From: Bryum argenteum
Taxonomy: Eukaryota > Streptophyta > Bryopsida > Bryales > Bryaceae
Assembly (NCBI GenBank): GCA_037043015.1
Contig: CM073322.1
Span: forward strand, 941,601-1,005,600
Length of the DNA: 64,000 nt
Direction of reading: 5' to 3'
Made by a program: the position numbers and the translations under genes. The notes under the pieces were generated by a model. The model was not told where the DNA came from, ran no database searches, and was given only the letters and a program-made list of their open reading frames with translations. Shown one piece after another: positions 35,436 to 47,776 of this stretch. Every line of letters begins with the position of its first letter. Position 1 is the stretch's first letter.

Positions 35436-36466
35436 AAACAATCCCTCGTTTAGTTCTGGCTTTCATCTTCACTATGTGTTTTCGAGGTTTTCCATTAGCT
35501 GCGCAGGATTGGATCAAAGTGTGTTTTCCGGATTCTCCACTGGATTTGATTAGATGCGCAGGATTGGTTGCATGGTCATTGAGTTGGAGATTCTGGGACA
35601 GGAGTGGCGGGCTAACTCCAACCAGAAGGGCAAAGGAGTGGTGGGCGAAACTTCACAAAAAGGTTGTGCTTTACGCTCATGTTGCGCCAGGCAACGTGAT
35701 GGCCCATCACATCTTGGAAACTATCGTGATTGGTACATAAACTTGAAAACTCATGCGTTAAGTAGATGATCACATGTTTAACACATTTAAACACTTTTAT
35801 TAAAGATTATCCAGTTAGTCTACTCATTATAATACTCTGGCACGTTAGATAGCGGACTCAATAGTTCGTTGTTGCATTCCTTGAATATTCGACATGCGCG
35901 TTTCAGCAGCTAATGGCATGACACATGCTAAGTACAATTCGAAAGCAGATGCGTCCTCTATGGGAGAGGATTGTCACAGGCCATTTAACTTCGCTCTGCA
36001 CAATTCAGAGTACATGTGTAGCCATATCTAACAACTTTCCATTTGGGGGAAACACAATGATGTATATCGTTAACATGCAGATTCCCTCGATTTTCACGAT
36101 TGCTCATCATATAGAAAGTGCTGGCATTTGCCATAATTCATCAAGCAAGCCTCCGGTCATGCCCAATTTATGTTCCCATGCATTGACATCACCGACCGGT
36201 CATGCCCAATTTATGTTCCCATGCATTGACATCACCGAAGTGTGAAGACCTGAGCGAAGATTGAAGAGAAATATGCTCGAAAAATAACCAATACCGACAG
36301 CGTATGTCAAAGCAAGTGACAGCATTCATGAGGACAATGTGGGGTATTTCGTCAAATTTAACTTTACTCAGAGGCTCCAGATATACAGAAACGTGCACTT
36401 GACAGACGCAGCCTGGGACAAGCATCTTACAAAACTGCAGCTGCTAAAGATACAAGATCTACACAT
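35436..36466. other. Intergenic region between RSP3 and LHCB genes
   Basis: The genes converge here, so it should contain both 3' ends. No further gene seen. It includes the 43-bp tandem duplication listed separately. Confidence 0.6.
36153..36238. repeat. Perfect or near-perfect 43-bp tandem duplication
   Basis: The unit begins CCGGTCATGCCCAATTTATG and occurs twice back to back (36153-36195, 36196-36238) just downstream of the LHCB stop. Confidence 0.9.
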
Positions 36467-37411
36467 TTAAGCGCCGGGGGTGAAGTTGGTGGCGTAGGCC
36501 CAGGCGTTGTTGGCGACGGGGTCAGCCAAGTGGTCGTTCAAGTTCTCGATGGGGCCCTTGCCGGTGACGATGGCCTGAACGAAGAATCCGAACATGGAGA
36601 ACATGGCGAGACGTCCGTTCTTGATCTCCTTCACCTTCAACTCAGCGAAGGTATCGGGGTCGTCAGCCAAGCCCAAGGGGTCGAAGCTGCCTCCGGGGTA
36701 GATGGGGTCGGTCACATCGCCCAAAGGTCCTCCGGCAACACGGTAGCCCTCGACGGCTCCCATCAAGATAACCTGGGTGGCCCAGATGGCGAGGATGGAC
36801 TGTGCGTGCACAAGGCTGGGGTTGCCCAAGTAGTCCAAACCTCCGTCAGCGAAGATCTGGGATCCGGCCTTGAACCAGACAGCCTCACCGAACTTCACTC
36901 CGTTCTTGGCCAAAAGCTCGGGGGTGACGCATCCCAAAGCTCCCAACATGGCCCAACGGGCGTGGATGACCTCCAACTCCCTGTTGCGGGCGAATGTCTC
37001 GGGGTCGGACGAGAGTCCGGCGGTGTCCCAGCCGTAGTCTCCAGCGAACTCACCGGTCAAGTACGAGGGGGTGGCCTCAGAGAAGGGGCCCAAAAACTTG
37101 GGTCGGTCAGCACCATACCTGCAGCAACAATGCAGCACTCATTAGTCCCAAAGCTGCAGACTCCCAACAATGGCAGCAAATCGACAGAAAGGATCAAACA
37201 ATGGCGGCGCTAGTAAGACAAGGGAAGGAACCCAACAATGCAGTGTGCGATCAGATGCGTACCAGATGCTGTCGGAGCCCTTGTTGACGGTGCGGCGCAT
37301 GGTGATGCGGGCATCGCTGGTGCCGACCTTGCGGGCGAGCTCATTGACGGGCTTGAGCAGGGACTGCCCAGCCAAGGCGGTAGAGTGCATGGCGGTAGCG
37401 GCGGCGGCCAT
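36467..37411 (-). CDS. Lhcb: Light-harvesting chlorophyll a/b-binding protein of photosystem II (LHCB1/2 type)
   Basis: Exons on the minus strand: 37411-37263 and 37118-36467. The intron splits the Trp codon of WYGADR, and the product is 266 aa. The first 35 or so residues form a chloroplast transit peptide rich in Ala, Thr and Ser. The mature part has the trimerisation motif WYGADR (50-55) and helix B with [16 protein letters not shown]. It also has the [10 protein letters not shown] loop and the third helix [19 protein letters not shown] (from 209), whose Glu and Arg bind chlorophyll and pair between helices. It inserts in the thylakoid membrane and harvests light in LHCII trimers. Codon use is strongly biased to C/G third positions, unlike the neighbours, as expected for very high expression. 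Confidence 0.97.
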
Positions 37412-37750
37412 AGCTGCAGCTAGATCAAAGAGCTAGCGAGAGGAATGTGAGAAGGGAGAAAAGAAGCTGAAACACGATTGGAGAGTGGTGAGGAGCAGGG
37501 TTATAGAGTGGCAGCAGCCATGGCGATGGCCAAGTGGCGATGGCACCCGGGACTGGATAAGGCGCGCTGCACTCTCCGGCGTGCCATTGGATAGCCTGCA
37601 CTCCGATCATCAGGATTGCCCCCCCCCCCCCCATCTCTCTCCGCCCCGCTTCGCCCGGCCCGCGGGCAGGACTCCCCCCCCCTTCCAGAGTTTCCAGCCT
37701 GCATTTCCAAGCGGCTCACATTCTCTTTGCTAAGTCCTTTATAACTATGA
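37412..37750. promoter_or_regulatory. LHCB upstream region
   Basis: GC-rich stretch directly upstream of the LHCB start on the minus strand. It includes a run of about 14 C (37619-37632) and a second C run near 37675. Individual light-response elements cannot be assigned with confidence. Confidence 0.4.
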
Positions 37751-37752
37751 GT

Positions 37753-38190
37753 TTAAGGCCCCTTCCCACCTGGCCTTTGATAAGAGCATACATTAAAACT
37801 TAACACCTCCACAATTTTGGGGAAATTCCTTATTCTTAGGGAAGGCCTCATCAATGAGGCTTGGAAAAGTGTCTTGAAAAGTAGCCTCAATTACATAATG
37901 GCTCCTCAAAGGCCCCATTAACTAAGACCACTCTTAAGTCTTCAAAACTTGAGAATATTTCTAATTGTGGTGCTTCCTTAACACTTGCCTACTAATGCTC
38001 AACTATCTTTTGTCCTCCCAAATACTAGCTAATATTTTTTTTGTCCTCCAAGTTTTAGAGTGTGCCATGTGGGCATCCATGTAGGATTGGTAATTACTAA
38101 AGAATGTAGGTGTGGACACACACTCTTTTAAGGAGATAAGACCACCTTCTAACACCACCTCTAAGGCCAAGTGGGAACGTACCTTTAGTC
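37753..38190. mobile_element. Possible MITE with imperfect inverted ends
   Basis: The left end AAGGCCCCTTCCCACCTGGC (from about 37756) is an imperfect inverted match to AAGGCCAAGTGGGAACGTAC (from about 38163). The interior is AT-rich without a gene. No clear target duplication was found, so this is tentative. Confidence 0.35.
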
Positions 38191-38720
38191 AGATTGATAT
38201 TGATAAGAGTAAACTGTACCACTGTTGTTATGTCATGTGGGCATATCATTTAGAGTATGTCGGACATAAGTATGAGTTTAGTCAAATTCATTATGATAAG
38301 AGTAGGATTAATTGTTGTTATGTCACTACTAGGAAATGTGTCCAAGATTTGCCTGTGATTACGTGTCCAGAATTACATAGAACTATTGTTCTTTTCTTCT
38401 ATAATTTTGTGTCTTTGAATCAATTATTACAATTTTTCAAAATTTTAATGATTCTATTCTAGTATTTGTTGATTCACTACACTAATAAAAGTTTACAAAA
38501 TATTGGTAATTTTATTTATTGATTTGAGGATACGAAGTTGTAGGAAAAAATAAGTGGTTCTATGCAATTCCAGACATGTAATTACATATAAATTTGGGAC
38601 ATCATTTTCTACTAGTGTGTCATGCAGGTATATCATCAAGGGTAGGTCACACATACCTATGAGTTTAGTTAGATTGATTGTGAAAAGACTACGTTATGTC
38701 ATGTGGGCATATCGTCAAGG
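38187..38720 (+). repeat. Diverged tandem repeat, about 90-bp unit, interrupted by a MITE
   Basis: Three units share TTTAGTCAGATTGATATTGA, GATAAGAGTA and TTATGTCATGTGGGCATAT. The second unit is cut by the CACTA MITE at 38324; removing the MITE and one TGT copy restores the unit. Confidence 0.7.
38324..38617. mobile_element. CACTA-type MITE, 294 bp
   Basis: Ends are CACTACTAGGAAATGTGTCC and, inverted, CACTAGTAGAAAATGATGTC. It is flanked by the 3-bp duplication TGT (38321-38323 and 38618-38620), as for CACTA/En-Spm elements. It has no coding capacity and is related to 21741-22048. Confidence 0.85.
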
Positions 38721-41700
38721 GTAGGTTGGACAGACACTATATTCTCCCCAACCCGTAGGGGTGTGGTGTTATTTTCTTTCTTGATATAAGTAAAATAAGG
38801 GTTGTTTTACATGAGGAACGAACTCAAGAGGTTGATTGTTTATAGCTGGTTCATTGCTTTATAATAAAACGTGACTTTATAAATACCAATCTAATTGTTG
38901 AAAACATTTTGTTTCCCAAGTTTCAATTCTTGTGCGAAATGGCTCTAAAGTGTATGTGTAGATTATTCTCAAAAGAAACTAACAAATGTTGAGTTGTAAC
39001 TCAAAATTAAGTTAAAGTGCTTTTTATGAGAGGAAAATAAGATTGTTGCATGGAATGTTTTTAGGTTTAACAAAAGTCTTTCAAGTACTATTACAAGCAT
39101 ACTTACACTCAGGACCCAAGTTTCCACCTCCATTTTCCGATCGGATTGGAATATGCTAAGGATACAATAACTAAGATGGAGCTAGGTTCAATTTGATAAG
39201 ACAAGGAGAGCATACATGAGATTTTATCTTTCTAATTTTTAACAAAGTTCTTTGTAATAGTCTTAAAAGTAGTTTAAAACCAAGAGATTATTTTATTATG
39301 TTAGTACAAGGTTAAGTGAGTCTGCAATGCATGGGTATGGGCACTTTGTAGGTGAATTTCTTGTCCAAGTGAAAGTTGCCTTATAACAAAACATCCTTCA
39401 AGTCCCTTTTTATCTTTAAGGTTCCTAGAGTTGTTGGCTCTTTGCGCAAATTCTTTGGTTTTTTGAGCCTTGATCCTCTTCATTACCTTGGAGTCAAAGT
39501 AATCACAACAACAACCAAAGTTGTATTTGCCGTTGAGAAAGATCTAAAAGAATCTATGAGACAAATTTAACGAGACACAGGAAGTAGAATTTTCTTGTAA
39601 TTTTTTTTGAACCCTTACTATATATACTGCCCCATTATATATTACACTTCTATATATTACACATTTTCCCAACTAGTGTCATGTATTTGTTCATTGCTTT
39701 GAAACTACAATCACGTAAATATGTCATTGGTTGCAAAGGGTTGGATCAAAGAATCAACAAGTTTGGAAAACTCATACATAAGAACTATGGAAAATCCTAT
39801 GAAATAGTTTCAAAGCCAAGGTTGAGCATAACTGGAAGTAATATTATAATCACAATTCACAAGTCACTTCTAAGCTCTAAGAGAACTAAGTATCATCAAA
39901 AGCAAAAAAAATAAAAAAATAGCGTAAGTCGTAACCTTAAAATTTCATATTGGTGTAAGAACTTCAATTCATCCTTCAAAACTAGGACAATGACCCCACA
40001 TAACGCAAACCCTATTAGAAACAATCGATCACATCCAGTTAGAGACTACTCCAGGAATTTTAGAAGATGATTTCGTATAAGCATAATAAGAAACTAGATA
40101 CAAGATGTGACATAGTAAGGTGTTCAAATAATGACTCAACTAACACTACAATGACTACATGGATGATTCTAAGGCAAGCAATTTTCAGGCATGAGAAACA
40201 TTATCATAAAGCTAGAGCAAGTGGAATCATCATTCATTTCTGGACTCTTCCTACAATTTCTGAAATTGGAAATATAGGTATTCCAAAAATGGTGCCACCC
40301 TATACTGTTTGCAGTGAGTACATGCTACTAGAGCTATTATGAACCTTATGACGATTACTCCAGCTTCATTATGAAACCTACTCCATTCTAGACCACTCTA
40401 CTACATAGACTAGACTCATTTTCATACCATCATTCCAGATGAGACCTCAGATTCCTTCTTTCGCCAACTACTCGAACGTGGCAGTCATCGGCAACTCTAG
40501 TGCTAGTAAAGTTTGCAGTCCCGCAAAATGCTCATCCGAATCAACATTCCATTGAAATCATGCAGGTTGAAATCCGCACGGAATCTCGCGCCTTCGAACT
40601 GAAGTCGTTTCTTGAGCTCCCGATTGACGATATGATGAAGGAGGTCAGGAAATCAGTTGATGTTCTGTACTTCACAGACTGTGTGTAATCAAATGACATC
40701 CCCCCCCCCTCCTCTCCCTTGAAGTACATTGTACATTGTCAGAATGAGGGTCCTCTCTTTATAAAGCGGCAAATGTGATTGTTCTTTTGTGTGCTTGTTG
40801 CTAGAATGTGTGGTTCGAGTGGCCAGAAACGATCTTCTCTGAAGTCAATGTTTGGAGTTTTTTATGCTTGGAAATGAGAATTTCTAACTGTAGGATCTTG
40901 TTTAAATTTGTTCAACAAGTCTACTTCTCATGTTTTATCAAATTTTACTGTAAAGATAGTGAAAAAGAATTGGATACTTTTGGGAGTTAAAAGGTTTTTT
41001 GCTAGAAGATTTAACTCCTAGAGATTCTTGTGTGTTTTTGGGAGCTTGAATCCCCAAAACTGCAATTTTCTACCTTTGTGCACTCCTCGGGTGTGAATTA
41101 TGGTTTTGTATTGTTTTACTTTTTCAACCGTAAAATCTTGTATGTAATACTATATTTAATTGCTCATTCAAAAATTGATTGTTGGATGTTTATAATTTGA
41201 GAGATCCTAACATCAGAAGTTTGTCTTAAAAGTTTCTTTGGGCATTGTAAAGATTGTTTTTGAAATTCTAGGAGGCTGCCCTTGAAGAATTGGTAACTTT
41301 TTAGACTTGGGTCACTTTGAGACTTGAGTACAAAAGTTTTGTTAATTAATGTTATGTGAAGATTAGTATAACGGGTAACTTTTGGTACATAACAATATTT
41401 CTCAATTCTCTCAAGATTGGTGTCACTATGAGTCGCCATTGTAATCAATAGTGATACTCATAGTGACACTCCATAATCCATGTCTTTTCTTCAAGCCACC
41501 AATTGCACCAATGCCAATAAATTTTTCTACTTGCATGAAAGTTTGCATACCCTTACATTTAGTGTTATGGCTTGACATAATTATAGTGTTGTAACACTAT
41601 GGTGACCAATGACATTAAGTGTTCTAGCTTGCAATTTATGTTTGTAACACTAATTAACAGCTCTTGTAAAGTGATTCAGTTATGAACATATTTTCAAAAA

Positions 41701-42883
41701 AAAATTTAGAATTTAAATTCAAATTCCCCTATCTCCACTTGCAACCCCAAAAAATTCCTAGAATTTAGCTCTATAAATTTACCACATACACATCATAGTA
41801 TAAGGTGCACCTAGTGAAAATCTTAGGTAGAAGTATTAGTTGTAACACCTTCATCTAGGTTGCCCGAAATTGCATAAACCCAATTTGGTACTCTTGGATA
41901 TTTAGGGGTTATTATTGTATGTTAAGGTGGTAATTGAGATTTCAAATTATTATGGAGTGTCAAATTACTTTGTGGGCCATAACAAGGATTCTAAGTTATT
42001 TTTCCACTTTGGAGTTTTGATGACAAAAGATTGTGTTCATATTACATGACCAGTTGTTTCTCTTTATGACAAGAGCTTACCATAAAGTTAAAAAATAGTG
42101 TTGCTCTACCTACGTCCATTCTTTTCTTGACTTTTGAAATTTGTCTTTAGCTTTATTCCTTTGTAAAGAAATTATTCTCCATACTGAACCGATGACCACA
42201 TTTAAATATTTGTGGTAGAATAACGAGTAAAAGTAGTGCAAAACTCAGAGGTATATAATACAATGATCATACATACTTAAAAAAACCTTAATACAAAACT
42301 TTCACATTACCAATTCTTAAGCCAAGTCATGACAACTTCATACTTACTTTGATTATATTTCTATTCTACCACCAATAGTTAACATTGATAAAATGAAGCA
42401 TAACCCCAAGAAGAAGTTATAATTTTTATTTCTTCATATAGGCTTTTACCACCAACATAGTCTTTTGTCACATGCACAAGAGTGTCTTCTCCTATTTCTC
42501 TTTCTCTACATCTACAATGGCTATCTTCATGCCATATCCTATCTTCATATACAAAGTCTTGTTTTACATTCACATGTACGCTCAACATCACCACGAGTGG
42601 TGTATATCACCATTAAACGTACACACTATTCCTGCCACCTTCAATATCTTTGTCTCCTAAATTTGTACAATGTACAAGTATCTTCACTTGACTTGACTGT
42701 ACACCAACAAGAGTGATGTTGGCCATAGCTGTGCAAGGATATCATGCTTCCAACACTGTACTAGATATGAGATATCCTTACCTAGGTATGAGATATCCTT
42801 GCCGACTACATGGATACCTCAAATCTAGTACTAAGCTAGATTTATTGATACCCGGTCAGTCGATATCCTCCCTGGTGCTGGCA
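38721..42883. other. Long AT-rich intergenic region
   Basis: No convincing complete gene. Around 40562-40688 a less AT-rich open stretch after a CAG acceptor (VEIRTESRAFELKSFLELP... to a TAA) looks like an orphan terminal exon, but no upstream exon was found. A C run lies near 40698. Near 42740-42800 short ATGAGATATCCTT repeats occur. Confidence 0.45.
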
Positions 42884-43620
42884 TTACGCCTTCGTCGTGG
42901 TTCCCCCACACACCGTCGCTACGTCTTTTATGATGCCTTTCACCGAGGCTTTCAACACATCGCCCTTTTTGTTGCTGGCCCCTGCGAAGCGGACCTGATC
43001 GATACCCATCGATCGAGCTTTGTCTGAACCATAATACCGTAACAGAATTTCTTCAGAACAAACAAATCATTTCTAAGCTTTCACGAGAAAATCTTCAGTT
43101 CATAAGGTTGCAACCCTGCAAGCATTTCACGGAACTGTCCATTGCGGGGACACCACCCTCGACATCTACTGTACACTTGCTCATTATTAAGGTAGACTGG
43201 TATTTCACGAACTTGAAACGAGGGTTACTTTTACATTCAAAGAGAGCTCTGGATGATAACCACACACCGTGAAAATCACAAGTAGATACTAGATGTGGAC
43301 ATGCTGGTTTTTCAATTAACTTACACACTGTGAACATCAGAAGTGGATCATAGATGCGGACAAGCTGGTTGTTCAATTCAATTGCGAGGAAGTTGCGGAG
43401 CAAGTCAACTGATGTACCTGACGGAGGAGAACCTCACAGGAAATTGACGGGACGCAAGATCACCGCTAAGTCGTATTGACTAGCGCGTCCAAAACGCGTT
43501 GAACCAGCGAAGAGGGAAACGTCGATGAAACGTGTAAGGAAGGATATGAGCATCGGCGGCAACGAACGGATCGAAGTAGCGAAGATGTGCGGAGGCAGCG
43601 GAGAGTGCGAGATAGACGAC
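42884..43620 (-). repeat. Block E': inverted copy of block E
   Basis: Reverse complement is similar to 29400-30070: a leader-like segment ending CTCCGTCAG/GTACATCA and a conserved start ATGGGTATCGATCAGGTCCG (43009). From that ATG the frame runs 41 codons to a TAA at 42884 (MGIDQVRFAGASNKKGDVLK...). As in E, no domain is recognised and the gene, if any, is incomplete. Confidence 0.5.
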
Positions 43621-44162
43621 ACATTCTTGTGCTTATATAGAATTAAAGTGGAGATTTGGTTTATGGTTTGTACACCGCCCGGAATCTGTCTGTAATTTGC
43701 CCACCATGGGCCCCTCCGTCTACGAGATAACCACATCCCGCTGCAAGCATGTGGGGCCATGTCCCCGCGCTCACACGATATATGGTAAAAGCTAAAGCTA
43801 CATCGAACCTAGCTGCCTGCGGTACATCGCATGTGCTCAACTTTTCTGCAACTGGCACGACTTTATTTCGGTAAGTACTCAAAACTGTCGGGAAACTCGT
43901 GATCGAAACTTCTGTTGGTGGTAACTGTAAGCATCAATGAACACGAGACATAGCTGAGAATGATACTTGTGAACAACTTCTGCTTCTTGACACCATTTTT
44001 TTGGTCTATTATGCACCACTTTTGAGATGAATCACTGCCACTTGGGAGGAGAACATTAGAAAATATCTGCCTTTGGTACAATAATATCATAGTCAAAAAC
44101 CAATGATACAAACAGTGACTGAGAATTGGATGTACAAGGTGAGGGCTTCTGTACAAGCTTCT

Positions 44163-44168
44163 TTTATT
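44163..44168 (-). terminator. Polyadenylation signal of kinase gene C
   Basis: AATAAA on the minus strand in the conserved 3' flank, at the same relative place as behind A and D. Confidence 0.5.
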
Positions 44169-46245
44169 GATACCAGGTACCCATCCGGAACAGTACTCAC
44201 GCCACAAGCAGACTCACGCGTTAAGCACAAGCTTTCTATTTGGAAGTAGAACAATCCCTCAGTGCCCTGAAGTGCGTACATCTGCACTGTAAGCAACCAA
44301 AGAATCCTCACGATGTAAAATTGAGATTGAGCTGCTTACGACTTAACTCCTCGTGGCTGCGGAGATATGGCAGCTAAGGTCACCCGGTGAAGTCACAGGT
44401 GATGGCTGGAGGTCTCTGGTACTATATTCAACCCCAAGTTCCTTGCAGATTTCACGAAATGTAGGCCTTCTTTCGGGCTCTTTGGACCAACATCTATTCA
44501 GCAGGTTCCACAATTCGTCTTTGATGCGTTTTGGCCGGTCGGGCAGACTTCCAGCCTCTGCTAAAGTTTCTGCAAGGGCGTCACTCATGCCGTAGTAAGG
44601 TAGCTTGCCAGTGATGATCTCCAAGCACATCATTCCGAAACTATAGACATCCGCAGCCTTTGGATCATACGACAGTGGTGGCCGAACCGGAAGTGAAGGG
44701 TCTTTCATGTTATCTGAAGGTGGAGGGGCTTGCTCATTATTTGATTTCATCCTCCTGATCACTTCAGGTGCTCGGAACCGACCAACTACATGCGGTTTAG
44801 TGTCCACCACGTTCCCCAAATGTGCTAACCCAAAGTCCACAAGCTTCACATTCAATATGTCGTTTCTGTTCTTCTTCTGTACAGTTCGCACGAGCACGTT
44901 GGCACTCTTGAGGTCACCGTGTGCTACTCCTTGCGAATGCATGAATTCCATCCCCAGTGCCAGTTTGGTGATGATCAAAATCGCTTCTGCTTCCGAGAAT
45001 GGTGTCGCGTCCTCCTTCATTTTCTCTTTCATAAAGTCTCGCAGGGACTTGTCCATCAACTCCATCACGATCGCGCACCGGTTGCCTTCGGCGGCGAATC
45101 CCACCAATCGTACCACATGGGGGTCACTAGTGGGAGACCCCTGTTCAAACAACATGTTCAAACAACATTTTGCCAAAAATGTTGTTTCAACCGCCCCCAA
45201 ATTTGAATGTTGTTTCAACCACTAGTGCCAAACAACATTTGAGGAGTTAGAACAACATCCTCCTCATTATGTTGTTTCAACAATGTTGTTTCATCCATAG
45301 CATGTTGTTTCAACCATAGCATGTTGTTTCAACCCAAGCATTTAGTGGAGTTTCAAGTTGTACATGTGGGATCAATACCATATCTTCGCATATTGATGAA
45401 GAAACATTTTATTCGATGAAGCCACATGAAGCCTGCGCATCCTTAGTCGGCATGTCGTCGCTCATACTCAAATTCTACTAGCCATGGAGTGATCAGCAAT
45501 GGTGGTGCCGGTGCAAGTGTTCAAATTGCTTCCCATCCTCGCCTGGTTGATTGACGAAAACGGATACTGCTAATCACCTCGCGCTACGCACTTGCCCTGC
45601 ACCTTCGCGCTCATGGTGTATTTATGGTAAGCTTACTTTAGCCGGTAATCCGGGCGAGTCCGAACTTGCGGTGAGAATTGTGGACGGGAGCTATTAGCCA
45701 CACAGCGTGCGCGCACGGAGGAAGGTACTGTACACCTTTGTAACACATGACTCTACAAGATAGAGCTACTGTTATCAGGACGGACGGAAGAATGTCTTTT
45801 TGGGGTTACGAGAATACGATTTCATGTCGACATACGAACTAGCTTGTTGGCGGCTGCAGCTCCTTTGAGATTCCTAGTATCTGGGTTTGCAGTAGTACTT
45901 GTCGTGCGGTAGCCATTCGGTTACTGTGCTCTGACAGAATGGGGTGAGAGCTGGAGCATCATGTGATGAGATGAGTTTTCGAGATGAGATGAGCCAGGGA
46001 TCTATCGTTGTTGCAAGTTTGGGTGGGGGTCCGAATGAGCACCGAATGGCTCGACGTCCAAGTGCGTTTGAGAATCATGCACTGAAAACGCTAGCACTGG
46101 TGCGTGCGTAAGCCTGCCAACGCGTGCTCGTGTTCAAATACTATTGAGGTTCCCGGATTCTTCGTCACCGGTTGGCGAAGCTGGTAGGTACGACCATAGC
46201 GGGGGGTTTTCGTCCACGTTGTTTCGCGAGGGGGTGAGCGATAGC

Positions 46246-47290
46246 ATGTCGCTGTCCGCAATTGGCAGCAACAGCGCGCGGGGCTTGGGTGTGGTGTTGG
46301 ACAAGCCCGTGCAGCCACCACAGCCACAGCCCCTGCCACCTGGGGTTGTGCCGGAGAAGAAACTACCTGCTCAGCGCTTGAAGCGCGAGGATCACGTGCA
46401 CGTCAAGCATGACGATTGCTTCTCCGAATGGAAGGTATGAAATCTTCTCTCTTTCTTTCTGTGGATACTCCCTAATTCCACCTTCCTCGCTCAATTCGTT
46501 CAATGTGACTTTCTCTCGGGTTGCGGATCCAATCCTTGCCCTGGATTGCAGTGAGTGATTGCTCGCAGCTAGCGTCATACTGTGTGTTGGAGTAGTGAAT
46601 TTGTCTCTCACGTTAGTCGTACTTGGGGCTGAAAAAAACCTAAAGTTCCATAATATTTGGGGTTTTACAAATTTTAGTATCGGAAGTCTCAGAAGAGGGC
46701 AAGAATAACTATCGATTTTAGGGTCTAGGAAGCTGAATGTTTTCAATGTATTGACAGAGCATTGAATCCACATCGCAGCAGACGCTCTTACAGCATCGTT
46801 CTTAGACGAAGGAGCCCTTTGTCTTCTTACAGGGAACGCCAGTTTCCAGAAAAGTTGCGTTTCGTCTCTGAGAATCTTGTGTAGAAAGGATCATTGGCCA
46901 TTTGTCAGCTCTCTCGAAGCAGCCTCGCTGTGCTATGTCCCATGGTGTATTCTCATTGTTACGCTGTTGAATCATCCTTGTTGAAATGGAATGTGTTGTC
47001 GAGTTTGACTGGCTTAGAGGTTTGATCCCTTTGTATCGATTGTATGCGTGTAGGTTCTGGTGGGTCCAACTGATTGGAAGGAGCACGCCGCAGGCAATTC
47101 CGGACCGCTTCCGGATCTGCAATCTGCCCAGTAACTATGTGGGGTCAGGGCTGTACGAGCTGGGAGTGACACCGCCGGTGTGGCTTCCACCGCAACGGAG
47201 CCACGATTCTCTGAAACCGCAGGACGTGGTGGTGGTGTATTTAGGCTTCTCCGACAACGTGCATCAACACTTGATGCGCTTGAATCCTCG
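46246..47290 (+). pseudogene. ET: Captured fragment of an EFFECTOR OF TRANSCRIPTION (ET) family gene
   Basis: Exon 1 (46246-46434) encodes MSLSAIGSNS...LKREDHVHVKHDDCFSEWK. An intron with GT-AG ends follows, and exon 2 from 47054 gives VLVGPTDWKEHAAGNSG. A frame change near 47099-47106 then leads to FRICNLPSNYVGSGLYELGV and VVVVYLGFSDNVHQHL. The FSEWK-LVGPTDW start and the GLYEL...VYLG segment (a GIY-YIG-like fold) are recognised as the ET family of plant regulators. The cysteine-rich ET repeats that should follow are absent. The retained intron shows capture at DNA level, and the frameshift makes it nonfunctional. Confidence 0.75.
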
Positions 47291-47776
47291 GCTTCGTCGG
47301 TGGGCCGTGCACTGACGGTCCGGGAGTCATCGTCTCGAAGGAGCTAACGGACCCCATTCGATCACACAAAGATCTCGCCAAGGACGCCGCTGTGCACTTC
47401 ACTAAAGCTGTCATGTTTTACGAAAACCTCGCGACCCAGCTCCTTTCCCAAGGACATGTGCTCGACATCTTTGCTTGTGCCGTTGATCAGGTCAGTATCA
47501 TCTCTCCGCCTTATTTCACCCTTCTTTTCAAATGATGTACTAACATGCCTATTTTATCCCCAGATTGTTATCCCCAGATTGGAGTAATGGGGATGAAGTG
47601 TGCGATTGAGAGAACCGGTGGGTTGGTGGTCTTGGCCGAGAGCTTTGGGCATTTAGTGTTTAAAGACTCGTTCAGACGAGTCTTCGAAACAGGCGACCAC
47701 GCTCTCGATCTGTCCTTCAACGATGAGATCACAATCAACTGCTCCAAGGACGTGAAAGTGCAGGGTGCGATTGAAC
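47291..47776 (+). pseudogene. SEC23: Captured fragment of SEC23 (COPII coat)
   Basis: The two exon pieces are about 47291-47490 and 47578-47776 with an intron between them. They encode [42 protein letters not shown], then [21 protein letters not shown] and [12 protein letters not shown]. These are consecutive segments of the SEC23 trunk domain. The fragment lacks the protein's start and end and follows the ET fragment directly, out of frame with it. The intron's 3' end is locally duplicated (TATCCCCAGATTG twice). Confidence 0.85.

Noticed and set aside
36530-37213. 227-codon plus-strand frame over the LHCB gene
   Set aside because: Antisense shadow created by the strong C/G third-position bias of LHCB.
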